Source of the DNA: Rhizorhapis suberifaciens
Lineage (GTDB): Bacteria; Pseudomonadota; Alphaproteobacteria; Sphingomonadales; Sphingomonadaceae
Assembly: GCF_014200045.1 (NCBI RefSeq)
Contig: NZ_JACHOV010000014.1
Span: 1-52,680 of the forward strand
DNA: 52,680 nucleotides
Reading direction: 5' to 3'
The translations under genes and the position numbers were made by a program. Of this stretch, positions 32,208 to 39,836 are shown piece after piece (the first letter of the stretch is position 1; every line of letters starts with the position of its first letter). The notes under the pieces are model-generated. The model was not told the DNA's origin. It saw only the letters and a list, made by a program, of their open reading frames with translations, and searched no databases.

Positions 32208-32286
32208 TCTACCCGCCTCCTGCTTGCGGTATCGACTGCGTTAGGGTTGCCGCCCCGACGCCATCGTGTGCTTTGTCGCGCCGGCC

Positions 32287-32730
32287 TTAGCCGCTCGCGG
32301 TGTCCTCATTCTCGATCAATGCCAACTGGACCGGTGCTGGGGTCAAATCCTTGACGTAGGCGCCTACTGTTTCAAGCGCGGTTCCAAGGGTGACGCCCCT
32401 GTTTCGATGCGCAACAGCCTCAAGAAAGGCGTGATGTTCGCGCGGAATATGGATGGCGATCTGTTTGAGGTTCATATGATCCTCAGGCGGTGGGGGGGCG
32501 ACGAGGTCGTCAGGCGAATAATTCGCCTCAACCTTTCGGATCATTGCCGACACCACGTTATCGAGCCCGCGCATCTTGTGGGCGGCTTTCAACTCCTTCA
32601 GCCGCTCCCCGAAGCTGACAGGGATCTGCACCTTACATTGAACAAAATCCGCTTCATAAAGCGCCTGCCGCTTACGCCTCATGCAAGCAGCGGGTGTCAC
32701 GACTCGTTTTTGGACAGCGCGTTGGGCCAT
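32287..32730 (-). CDS. Tandem RHH-like protein upstream of repA, probable copy-control regulator
   Basis: A 147-residue protein with two similar halves: VQCKVQIPVSFGERLKELKA (about 30-49) followed by helices, and LKQIAIHIPREHHAFLEAVA (about 87-106) followed by helices. Each looks like strand-helix-helix of a ribbon-helix-helix unit, joined by a PAPPPPED-like proline linker. The basic N-terminus (RRKRQ) may contact DNA. It precedes repA on the same strand. Repression of repA is inferred from architecture and place; I know no named homologue. Confidence 0.65.
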   Translation of the reverse strand: MAQRAVQKRVVTPAACMRRKRQALYEADFVQCKVQIPVSFGERLKELKAAHKMRGLDNVVSAMIRKVEANYSPDDLVAPPPPEDHMNLKQIAIHIPREHHAFLEAVAHRNRGVTLGTALETVGAYVKDLTPAPVQLALIENEDTASG

Positions 32731-32873
32731 GTGCCTTGGCTATGGCGTCCGCGAACGATTGTCAAACGTGAACCCTCGCGAGGTAGTTAATCAGATAATG
32801 TCGCCAATCGTTGCGGCTTTGCATATAGCTCCATTTTCGAGTTAACCAACGATAAGGCATACGGGATCGCACA

Positions 32874-33125
32874 ATGCCGCAGTACCTGAAACTTGATGAA
32901 GCGGCTTCCGAACTGGCTAAAAAGCTGGGAGAAAACTGCCGCGAACGCCGCGCAAAGCTCAAAATGTCGCAAGCTGAACTCTCCGAGCGGAGCGGCATCG
33001 CTGCATCGCACTTGTCGTATATTGAGCACGGGAAGGCGAATCCGACCCTTGAGGTTCTAGAGCATTTGGCAGATGGGCTGGGCTGCACGGTTCTGGACCT
33101 GCTCGGCGCAGGATCGAAAAAGTAA
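32874..33125 (+). CDS. XRE-family transcriptional regulator (83 aa)
   Basis: A compact helix-turn-helix protein: ENCRERRAKLKMSQAELSER, then SGIAASHLSYIEHGK and NPTLEVLEHLADGLG match the XRE/Cro fold almost end to end. It is transcribed away from the RHH-repA operon across a 143-bp shared control region, so it may govern that operon and itself. No effector domain. Confidence 0.88.
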   Translation: MPQYLKLDEAASELAKKLGENCRERRAKLKMSQAELSERSGIAASHLSYIEHGKANPTLEVLEHLADGLGCTVLDLLGAGSKK

Positions 33126-33210
33126 CCATCCTGCTATTGAGAATTATTATCTGGACAGGAGGGCGGCTAAAGTTAGGTTAGCCAGCTCCTGAAACAGCAG
33201 AGGCCAGATA

Positions 33211-33453
33211 ATGACTATGCACGACAGGATTGACAAAAGTGCCGCCGTGTATGGCACTTTCGTTGAACAAGTCAGCAAGGCCATAGAAGCGCGCGGAATA
33301 TCGAGACCCGCATTGTCGACTAACAGCGGTATCGCGGAGGAAAGATTGCTCTCAATCCTCGGCGGCCATCCCCGCGAAGTTACTTTGCGGGAATTGGCAG
33401 GTCTTTCGCTTGCCCTGGGCGTTTCTGTAGCTGCATTGCTCGCAGAATCATGA
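33211..33453 (+). CDS. Small HTH-like protein (80 aa)
   Basis: An 80-residue protein with an XRE-like layout (FVEQVSKAIEARGISRPALS, then GIAEERLLSILGG and TLRELAGLSLALGVSVAALL), weaker than the gene before it. It may be an accessory repressor. Its last six bases overlap the end of the convergent recombinase-like gene. Confidence 0.7.
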   Translation: MTMHDRIDKSAAVYGTFVEQVSKAIEARGISRPALSTNSGIAEERLLSILGGHPREVTLRELAGLSLALGVSVAALLAES

Positions 33454-34005
33454 TTGCAAGACGGGCGCATCTCTGTGCCGTTGCAAGAAGTCAAAGAGGG
33501 TGGTTCGGCCAACACCTAGCGTCTTCGCCACGCTCGCTACGGTCGCGCCGCTAACCTCCAGCATTTCGCGAATGTCTGACAACTGGTCGTCGGTGATACG
33601 AGGCTTGCGGCCAGGCTTTGAATCGCTGGAATGAGTTTTCATGCCGTGAACACGGCGCCAATGATTATCCAGCGCGGCCACTAGCCGAAACATGTCACTC
33701 CCATCGTCGGGCTCGATAACGATCTTAGGCGCGCAGAACTCGATCGCGATGCCCCGCCGAAGCACCTTCACCATCATGCGGACGAGGGTCATTGTGTTGA
33801 GCGGCAGACAGGTGAAATCGTAAATCTTGATCCTGTCGCCACGCATAAGCTCGTGGCCTTCCTTTGCTAGTTTGCGGGGCAGATCGACAAAGCTGACTTG
33901 CCCTGCATCGACGATCAAATCGCCCTCAGCCTCACACAACGCTCTCTGCTCCGAAATGGATGGAGATTGGTTCGTTTCGGCAAGAAATAGAACATTGGTC
34001 GGCAA
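33448..34005 (-). CDS. Degenerate serine-recombinase-like DNA-binding protein
   Basis: A 185-residue protein with an intact C-terminal helix-turn-helix of resolvase type (TDDQLSDIREML, then VASVAKTLGVGRTTLFDFL). The N-terminal domain keeps the general fold (SEQRALCEAEGD, LVRMMVKVLRRGIAIEF) but the active site is lost: where YxRVST is expected it reads FLAETN, with no arginine and no serine, and the DRLSR motif is DRIKIYD. The TTG start at 34005 is uncertain. It faces away from the T4SS operon and may regulate it or repA instead of recombining DNA. Confidence 0.72.
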   Translation of the reverse strand: MPTNVLFLAETNQSPSISEQRALCEAEGDLIVDAGQVSFVDLPRKLAKEGHELMRGDRIKIYDFTCLPLNTMTLVRMMVKVLRRGIAIEFCAPKIVIEPDDGSDMFRLVAALDNHWRRVHGMKTHSSDSKPGRKPRITDDQLSDIREMLEVSGATVASVAKTLGVGRTTLFDFLQRHRDAPVLQS

Positions 34006-34031
34006 GGCGTTCCGCTCTGGCTGGTGTGAAT

Positions 34032-34049
34032 GCTGAACAGATATTCAGC
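34032..34049. promoter_or_regulatory. Dyad in the promoter region of the T4SS operon
   Basis: GCTGAA-CAGATA-TTCAGC lies in the 227-bp gap between the recombinase-like gene and virB1, 27 bp upstream of the former. It is a good operator candidate for the degenerate recombinase or a nearby HTH protein. No clear promoter hexamers were identified. Confidence 0.4.
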
Positions 34050-34232
34050 TCAAAACTGCGCTCAAGGCTAAGCCATAGACCGCATTTCCAGCAAGAGCGA
34101 TCCGGATAGGCCCTGTCTGAAAAGGCGACCAACGGTTCGTCGCGTTGCGGAATCCACGCGTGCGAAAGCGTGTTGCTGGCGTGTCGGTTTTGTATTACCG
34201 CTGATAACCGGACTCATCGAAAGGGGCTCTCA

Positions 34233-35252
34233 ATGCCTTTGAGTACTACGGTTTTGGCGACTTTGCTCAGCTCCTGCGCACCAAATGTCGCGCCGGCGAC
34301 GATGACCGCGATCATCCAAGTTGAATCAGAGCGTGATCCCTATCGGATCGGGGTCAATTCGGGTGGATCGCTCCTGCGCAAGCCCGGCAATGCGGCCGAC
34401 GCCGTTGCCACGGCCCGCAGTCTGATGCGTAAGGGCGCGAACTTTGATGCTGGATTGATGCAGATCAACAGCGCGAATTTTGCGCGGCTTGGCGTCACCC
34501 CTGAAACGGTTTTCGATCCCTGCACCAATTTGCGCGCTGGAGCGCGCCTGTTGGCCGATAACTATGGGAGGGCGCGGGTAGCAGGCCACGCTGATCCGCT
34601 GCGAGCTGCGCTGAGCGAGTATAATACCGGATCCCGGTCGCGCGGCCTGATGAACGGCTATGTAGGCAAGGTCTATGCTGCTGCTAGCGGCGGCTCTGTC
34701 GTGCGGCCTTTGGTAGCCCGCAGCACGTCCGGTTTCATCACGCCCGATAGGGTCGGCGGCATTCTGGTGTCTGCCTTTGGCGGGCGAATTACCGACACGC
34801 TGCGCCCGATGAATGCCCGCTACGGCGCGCAGAACAGCTTTCACAAGTATGGGCAGGCTGTCGACTTCGTGCCGAATGGCGGAATGAGCGTAATCAACCG
34901 CGCGCAAATTCGCGCGGTGTTGGCGGCCAATGGCATCCAGATAATCGAGCTGCTTGGCCCCGGCGATCGGAACCATTCAAATCACTGGCACATCGCGTTC
35001 GCCAACGGCCAGGGCGCTCCCGTCGTGCCTCCCTATAGCACAGAGGGCGCTCCCTGGACGGTCGCCGCTCTTGCCCCCGCAATCGATGCTGAGGGCGGCG
35101 ACGCTTATCTGGCAACGGCGCAGCTCGCGTCAGCGGATTTGAACTCGGGCAGCGCAGCCATGGCCGAACCAGCTCCCCCCTCTTGGGACGTTTTCGCGCA
35201 AGCGGCGTGGCGTCAGCGCCTCTCGGCTCCCGCTGCGACGGGCGGGCTCTGA
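34233..35252 (+). CDS. virB1: VirB1 lytic transglycosylase fused to an M15-like peptidase domain
   Basis: A 339-residue protein opening the T4SS operon. Residues about 5-150 are an SLT lytic transglycosylase: catalytic Glu31 in IIQVESERDP, AGLMQINSANF near 73-83 and LSEYNTGS. Residues about 165-260 add an M15/VanY-like zinc peptidase pattern: S202-x-H204...G207-x-A209-x-D211 and HWH at 251-253. Together they would cut both glycan and peptide of the wall to make room for the channel. ATG 34233 is chosen for AAAGGGG upstream. Its stop overlaps the next start (TGATG-type junction). Confidence 0.88.
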   Translation: MPLSTTVLATLLSSCAPNVAPATMTAIIQVESERDPYRIGVNSGGSLLRKPGNAADAVATARSLMRKGANFDAGLMQINSANFARLGVTPETVFDPCTNLRAGARLLADNYGRARVAGHADPLRAALSEYNTGSRSRGLMNGYVGKVYAAASGGSVVRPLVARSTSGFITPDRVGGILVSAFGGRITDTLRPMNARYGAQNSFHKYGQAVDFVPNGGMSVINRAQIRAVLAANGIQIIELLGPGDRNHSNHWHIAFANGQGAPVVPPYSTEGAPWTVAALAPAIDAEGGDAYLATAQLASADLNSGSAAMAEPAPPSWDVFAQAAWRQRLSAPAATGGL

Positions 35253-35503
35253 TGCGCGCCTATAAGCTAATCACGAAATTGTCGGTCGCGCTTACGCTCG
35301 GCCTGGCAGTCACGCCCGCACATGCGGACGTGGGGTCCATCGCAAACTCAGTCCTTCAGGAACTGACGGCGTTGGTGGCCCCGGCAATAGGGCTCGGTGT
35401 TGTTTGGCTGGGCTTTCTCATCATGACGGGACGAGGGACGCTAATCACGTTCCTTACTTTCGTCGTCGGAGCAGTAATCTTGCTAAGCGGAGGTTTTTTC
35501 TGA
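35252..35503 (+). CDS. virB2: VirB2-like pilin, copy 1
   Basis: An 83-residue protein with a cleavable signal (ALTLGLAVTPAHA) and two hydrophobic helices (ALVAPAIGLGVVWLGFLIM; TLITFLTFVVGAVILLSGGFF). This is the layout of a VirB2 propilin. It overlaps virB1 by one base and is followed directly by two further pilin-like genes. Confidence 0.78.
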   Translation: MRAYKLITKLSVALTLGLAVTPAHADVGSIANSVLQELTALVAPAIGLGVVWLGFLIMTGRGTLITFLTFVVGAVILLSGGFF

Positions 35504-35814
35504 TGAAACTCACTCGTTACGTAAAGGATCGGTGGACGCATAGCTTTGCGTTCGCCGGCGCCGCCCTGGCCCTGATCCCCGTCCCCGCATGGGCGCAGGC
35601 GGCCAACCAGACCGAAGTCGAGTCCATGGTCGATGCCATCTTGGGCCTGCTGACCGGCCCGATCGCGAAGGGCCTTGCTGCTATCGCCCTCGTGATCGCC
35701 GGCTTCATGTTCTTCTTCGGTGCAGGCAACAAGGGCCTGCTCGGCTCGATCATCGTCGGATGCTTCATCGTCTTCGGCGCGGGTTGGGTCGTCGATACGA
35801 TCTCCGGGACGTAA
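35503..35814 (+). CDS. virB2: VirB2-like pilin, copy 2
   Basis: A 103-residue propilin: signal with AWA cleavage site (LALIPVPAWAQA), helix GLLTGPIAKGLAAIALVIAG, a positively charged loop (GAGNKG) and a second helix ending GWVVDTISG. Of the three pilin-like genes it fits the VirB2 consensus best. Start overlaps the previous stop by one base. Confidence 0.87.
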   Translation: MKLTRYVKDRWTHSFAFAGAALALIPVPAWAQAANQTEVESMVDAILGLLTGPIAKGLAAIALVIAGFMFFFGAGNKGLLGSIIVGCFIVFGAGWVVDTISGT

Positions 35815-36081
35815 ATGCGCCGGAGTCTCCCAATAATAGCCGCGCTGGTCGCAGCGGCATGGTCCGTGCCGGGGGCGACGCAAGTCGCCTCCGCCTCGGC
35901 AAAAGCCAGCGAGATAACCGGCAAAATGGTGGCGGCGGGCGCCGCGTTCGGAACGCTCGCCCTCGTCATCATCGGCTATTTTTTCATGGCCGGTCACGGC
36001 GACAGGCAGACCTTGGCGCTGTGGGCCGCTGGCCTCGCGGTCGTGCTGTGCGCTGGGTCGATCACCGCATTGCTCACGTAG
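35815..36081 (+). CDS. virB2: VirB2-like pilin, copy 3
   Basis: An 88-residue protein with a signal peptide (LPIIAALVAAAWSVPGATQ) and two hydrophobic helices (AAFGTLALVIIGYFFMAG; ALWAAGLAVVLCAGSITALL) around a short polar loop. The ATG follows the previous stop without a gap. It may be a minor or alternative pilin. Confidence 0.78.
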   Translation: MRRSLPIIAALVAAAWSVPGATQVASASAKASEITGKMVAAGAAFGTLALVIIGYFFMAGHGDRQTLALWAAGLAVVLCAGSITALLT

Positions 36082-36112
36082 AAGGCCGCCTAGCGGCAAA
36101 GAGAGGTTTTGA

Positions 36113-36451
36113 GTGTCGGAGCCAGAGTATCTTACCGAAGATCCATTGTTCCTTGCGCTGACGCGCCCGACGCTCTGGTTCGGCGTGCCGGTAGAGGCGA
36201 CACTAGCGATCGGCATGGCCTCAGTGTTCGTCCTGATGGTCGTCGGCAACCCGATCTGGGCGCTGGCGATCGGCGGCGGCCTGCTGGGCGCGGCCAGGCT
36301 CATCGTTCGCACCGACTACAATATGTTCAAAATCATCTTCCTGTTCGGACGCACCAAGGCTCCGGCACCGAACAAGATGATTTGGGGCGGTTCCAGCTAT
36401 TCGCCGCTCCCGGTGGCTGGCGTTAAGCGGAAAGGATTCAACCGTGTTTAA
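36113..36451 (+). CDS. virB3: VirB3 inner-membrane T4SS protein
   Basis: A 112-residue protein with the VirB3 opening (LFLALTRPTLWFGVPVEA), two membrane helices and the conserved basic segment after them (TDYNMFKIIFLFGRTKAP). It anchors VirB4 at the inner membrane. The GTG start has GAGAGG upstream. Its end overlaps virB4 by eight bases. Confidence 0.92.
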   Translation: MSEPEYLTEDPLFLALTRPTLWFGVPVEATLAIGMASVFVLMVVGNPIWALAIGGGLLGAARLIVRTDYNMFKIIFLFGRTKAPAPNKMIWGGSSYSPLPVAGVKRKGFNRV

Positions 36452-38828
36452 CCGCAAGCCAGCTATCAAGCAGGAGCGCGACGCTTCGCAATATCTGCCC
36501 TTTGCGCGCCATGTGAACGAGCATGTCGTTGCTTTAGATAACGGCGAATATATGGCGGTTTTCGCGCTTGAGGGCATGTCCTTCGAGACAGCCGACATTG
36601 CAACCATCAACGACTGGCATGAAAAGCTGAACACGGCTTGGCGCACTGTGGCGCATGAGCGTGTCGCGGTCATGGTGCATACGGTGCGACGCATCGAGAG
36701 AGGCTATCCGGACGGAGAGTTCACCTCGACTTTCGCCCGCGATCTCGATGCCGCCTACCGCAGCCGCATTCTTTCAAAGCGTCTGTTCGTGAACGAGCTT
36801 TATCTGACGGTGATCTATCGGCCTGCGGTGGGTGTGGCCGATAAGGCCGCATCGTCGGTGTTCTCGATGTTCTCCAAATCGTCGGCCGCTGAGGCCGAAG
36901 AGGACATTCTCGAAACCTTCAACGACATTCTGCGTGACGTAAAAAAGCTTATGGCCCGCGTCGGCCCTCGGGTGCTCGGCATTTATGAGTGGAATGGGCT
37001 GCAATTCAGCGAGCCCATGGAATTGATGCAGCGGATCATGACGGCCGATAAGCGCCGCGTTCCGCTGGTGCGCGGACATCTAGGCCGCGCGATCTATTCG
37101 GATCGGGTCATTTTCGGGCAAGAGCTGTTTGAGGTCAGAGAGCCGGGCGGTTCCCGCTTCGGCGGTGTCCTCGCGGTGCGGGAACATGCTGCGCGCACGT
37201 TCCCGGGTCAGCTCAACGCGCTGCTCGATTCCAAATTCGAGTTCGTGCTTGGACAGGGCTTCGCCTTCCTCGGGAAGCAGATGGGCATGGAAACGGCGCG
37301 GCGGAAGCGCGCGCAGCTCAGCGCCACCGACGATGTGGCTTTCAGCCAGCAGGAACAGCTTAGCGAGGCGATGGACGATTTGCAGTCGAACCGCTTTGTC
37401 CTGGGCGAACACCATTTGGCGCTGTCGGTCTTCGGTGAGACGCCGAAGATCCTCGCGGAAAACATGAGCGTCGCGCGCGCGGCGCTATCGGAAAGCGGCA
37501 TCGTCGCGGCCCGTGAGGATCTGGCGCTAGAGGCCGCCTATTGGTCGATGCTGCCCGGCAACTTCGCATGGCGGACGCGGCCTGCGGCCCTCACGTCGCG
37601 CAACTTCGGCGCGCTGGCTCCGATCCACACCTATCCGGTCGGGCAGGCCGAGGGCAACCATTGGGGCAAAGCAGTCGCGCTGCTCAAGACGACGGCCAAT
37701 TCGCCCTACTACTTCAATTTCCATTACGGCGATGTGGGTCATACACTGATCCTTGGCCCCTCTGGCGGCGGTAAGACCGTCATCCAGAACTTCATGCTGT
37801 CGCAGGCTGAAAAGCTGGGTGCGCGCATGGCCTTCATCGACAAGGACCGCGGTGCGGAAATCTTCGTTCGCGCTGCCGGGGGAACGTATCTCGCCCTGCG
37901 CAACGGTCAGCCATCGGGCTTCGCCCCATTGAAGGCGCTGGACGATAACCCGCGAAATCGGGACTTCCTAAAATCGTGGCTGCGCCAGCTCGTCGCCCCC
38001 GAAAGCGGCGAGTTGTCGCCGCAAGAGCTGTATCAGGTCAGCCAAGCGCTCGAAGCTGTCTTCCGCTTGCCAAAGGCACTGCGGTCGCTCGCAGCGATCA
38101 GGTCGCAACTCGATCAAACCAGCGAAACCGGCGTGGGCGCCCGCTTGGATCGGTGGACGAGGAACGGCGAATTTGGGTGGGTCTTCGATAACGAGGACGA
38201 CACGCTGCGCCTCGATGCCCGGTTGATGGGCTTCGATATGACGGACTTCCTCGAGAACGACGCGATCCGCCCGCCGCTCATGTCCTACCTGTTCCACCGG
38301 CTCGATGACATCGTGGACGGGGGACCGGTCATCATCGACATTGACGAATTCTGGAAGGCGCTCGGAGATCCCGCCTTCCGCCAATTCGCTCGGGACGGTT
38401 TGAAAACCTACCGTAAGCGCAATGCGATCATGATGTTCGGCACGCAGTCGCCGGCTGACGCGCTTCGCTCTGACATTGCCGAAACCATCATCGAGCAATG
38501 CCCGACGAAAATCCTTCTTCCGAACCCGAATGCTCAGGCTCGCGACTACATAGACGGCTTGAACCTCACCGAAGCCGAGTTCCGGCTTATCAAGGTCGAT
38601 CTGTCGCCGGAAAGCCGGCGCTTCCTCATCAAACAGGGCCATGACTCTGTGGTGGTCGAATTGGACCTCAACGGCATGGATGACGAACTGGCGGTCCTTT
38701 CGGGCCGGCAAGGAACTGTCGCGTTGCTCGACAAGCTGCGCGCAGAGTTCGGGGATGATCCCGAACATTGGCTGCCCGAGTTCAAGCGCCAGTGGCGCTC
38801 TGCAGGGCGTAGGGAATGGAGTAACTGA
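36444..38828 (+). CDS. virB4: VirB4 T4SS ATPase
   Basis: A 794-residue ATPase that powers pilus assembly and substrate transfer. Walker A GPSGGGKT is at 438-445; Walker B-like PVIIDIDEFWKAL follows, with the arginine-rich MFGTQSPADAL region further on. The N-terminal half is the usual VirB4 accessory domain. The GTG start with GGAAAGG upstream overlaps virB3; virB5 begins two bases after its stop. Length is normal. Confidence 0.95.
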   Translation: MFNRKPAIKQERDASQYLPFARHVNEHVVALDNGEYMAVFALEGMSFETADIATINDWHEKLNTAWRTVAHERVAVMVHTVRRIERGYPDGEFTSTFARDLDAAYRSRILSKRLFVNELYLTVIYRPAVGVADKAASSVFSMFSKSSAAEAEEDILETFNDILRDVKKLMARVGPRVLGIYEWNGLQFSEPMELMQRIMTADKRRVPLVRGHLGRAIYSDRVIFGQELFEVREPGGSRFGGVLAVREHAARTFPGQLNALLDSKFEFVLGQGFAFLGKQMGMETARRKRAQLSATDDVAFSQQEQLSEAMDDLQSNRFVLGEHHLALSVFGETPKILAENMSVARAALSESGIVAAREDLALEAAYWSMLPGNFAWRTRPAALTSRNFGALAPIHTYPVGQAEGNHWGKAVALLKTTANSPYYFNFHYGDVGHTLILGPSGGGKTVIQNFMLSQAEKLGARMAFIDKDRGAEIFVRAAGGTYLALRNGQPSGFAPLKALDDNPRNRDFLKSWLRQLVAPESGELSPQELYQVSQALEAVFRLPKALRSLAAIRSQLDQTSETGVGARLDRWTRNGEFGWVFDNEDDTLRLDARLMGFDMTDFLENDAIRPPLMSYLFHRLDDIVDGGPVIIDIDEFWKALGDPAFRQFARDGLKTYRKRNAIMMFGTQSPADALRSDIAETIIEQCPTKILLPNPNAQARDYIDGLNLTEAEFRLIKVDLSPESRRFLIKQGHDSVVVELDLNGMDDELAVLSGRQGTVALLDKLRAEFGDDPEHWLPEFKRQWRSAGRREWSN

Positions 38829-38829
38829 T

Positions 38830-39543
38830 ATGAGAAAGCAGATTATCAGGGCGGCGCTCCTTGCGGCCGCCACGTTCGGATTGACCGGGACGGCGCACGC
38901 GCAAATGGCCGTCGTCGACGTGAAGTCGGTCGCGCAGGCCCTACAGACTGCCCGGAACACGTTGCAGCAGCTTCAAGAGGCCAAGCAGCTTTACGCCTCG
39001 CTCAACAGCGTCACGCAAATCAACAGCGTCAGCGATTTGCTAAACAACGAAATCTTGAGCGAGGCCCTGCCCTCCGGAATGCAGGAGTCGGTTTCGCTGA
39101 TCTCCGGCGATCTGCGTGAGCTGGGCGCGATCGGCAATCGGGCAGAGTCGCTTATGAGCGGTTCCGACTTCACGCTTTCCGGCATCGATTCCGGTTTCGG
39201 TGATGCGCAAGGCATTCTCAACCGGGCGGCGACAGCCGGCGCCCGCGATCAAGCCTACGGCGAATACATGCTGGAAGCGACCGAAGCGACCGGCAAGGGC
39301 CTGAAGCAGCTCAATAGCGGGCTCTCGGCATCGACGACCATGCGCCAGTCGCAGGACATTGCGGCTCGTGCTGCCATCGAGAACGCGCAGGTTACGAACC
39401 GCCTCCTGCAGATGCAGGCGGCGCAGGAAGCCGCACGCGGCGCGGCGGCGCTACGTTCCTCGTCTGACTTCGCGGCTTCGCAACGCCGCACCCAGCAGAA
39501 CATCGAGGACGGGTCTCTCTGGCCCACTTGGAGCGGCCAGTAA
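38830..39543 (+). CDS. virB5: VirB5 minor pilin
   Basis: A 237-residue secreted protein with signal peptide (LAAATFGLTGTAHA) and long helices (QTARNTLQQLQEAKQLYASL), as in VirB5/TrbJ pilus-tip proteins. The last 18 residues, ending LWPTWSGQ, share nine identities with the end of the neighbouring EexN lipoprotein (MWPTWNGK). It begins two bases after virB4 and is followed by eexN, as in IncN-type operons. Confidence 0.9.
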   Translation: MRKQIIRAALLAAATFGLTGTAHAQMAVVDVKSVAQALQTARNTLQQLQEAKQLYASLNSVTQINSVSDLLNNEILSEALPSGMQESVSLISGDLRELGAIGNRAESLMSGSDFTLSGIDSGFGDAQGILNRAATAGARDQAYGEYMLEATEATGKGLKQLNSGLSASTTMRQSQDIAARAAIENAQVTNRLLQMQAAQEAARGAAALRSSSDFAASQRRTQQNIEDGSLWPTWSGQ

Positions 39544-39556
39544 GGAGGGCAGGTCA

Positions 39557-39829
39557 GTGCGGAAGTGTCTCATAATAGTGATGTGTGCGGCGCTTCCGCT
39601 GGCCGCCTGCGGCGAGGAAGCCAAGTCGGTCGAATACTACAAAGAGCATTTGACCGAAGCGCGCGAGAAGGCCGCTCGCTGCCAGAGCAACGGGGACGCG
39701 GGAGATAACTGCGGGAATGCCGCCGTGGCGATCCAGCAGGCCGCGCGCGAGCAGTTCGATCGCGACCGGGCCAGGACAGAGAAGAACCTCAAATCCGGTG
39801 CGATGTGGCCGACCTGGAACGGGAAGTAG
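39557..39829 (+). CDS. eexN: EexN-family entry-exclusion lipoprotein
   Basis: A 90-residue lipoprotein: lipobox LAAC, then VEYYKEHLTEAREKAARC and NCGNA, the pattern of EexN/Eex proteins between virB5 and virB6. Such proteins block transfer into cells that already carry the plasmid, by acting on VirB6 of the incoming channel. GTG 39557 is the start, after AGGAGG. The C-terminal 18 residues (ending MWPTWNGK) copy the end of VirB5. Confidence 0.88.
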   Translation: MRKCLIIVMCAALPLAACGEEAKSVEYYKEHLTEAREKAARCQSNGDAGDNCGNAAVAIQQAAREQFDRDRARTEKNLKSGAMWPTWNGK

Positions 39830-39836
39830 GTGATCC

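Noticed and set aside
35356-36312. 318-codon minus-strand frame across the virB2-B3 genes
   Set aside because: It is antisense to four well-supported short T4SS genes with signal peptides and coupled starts; its composition is that of a shadow frame.
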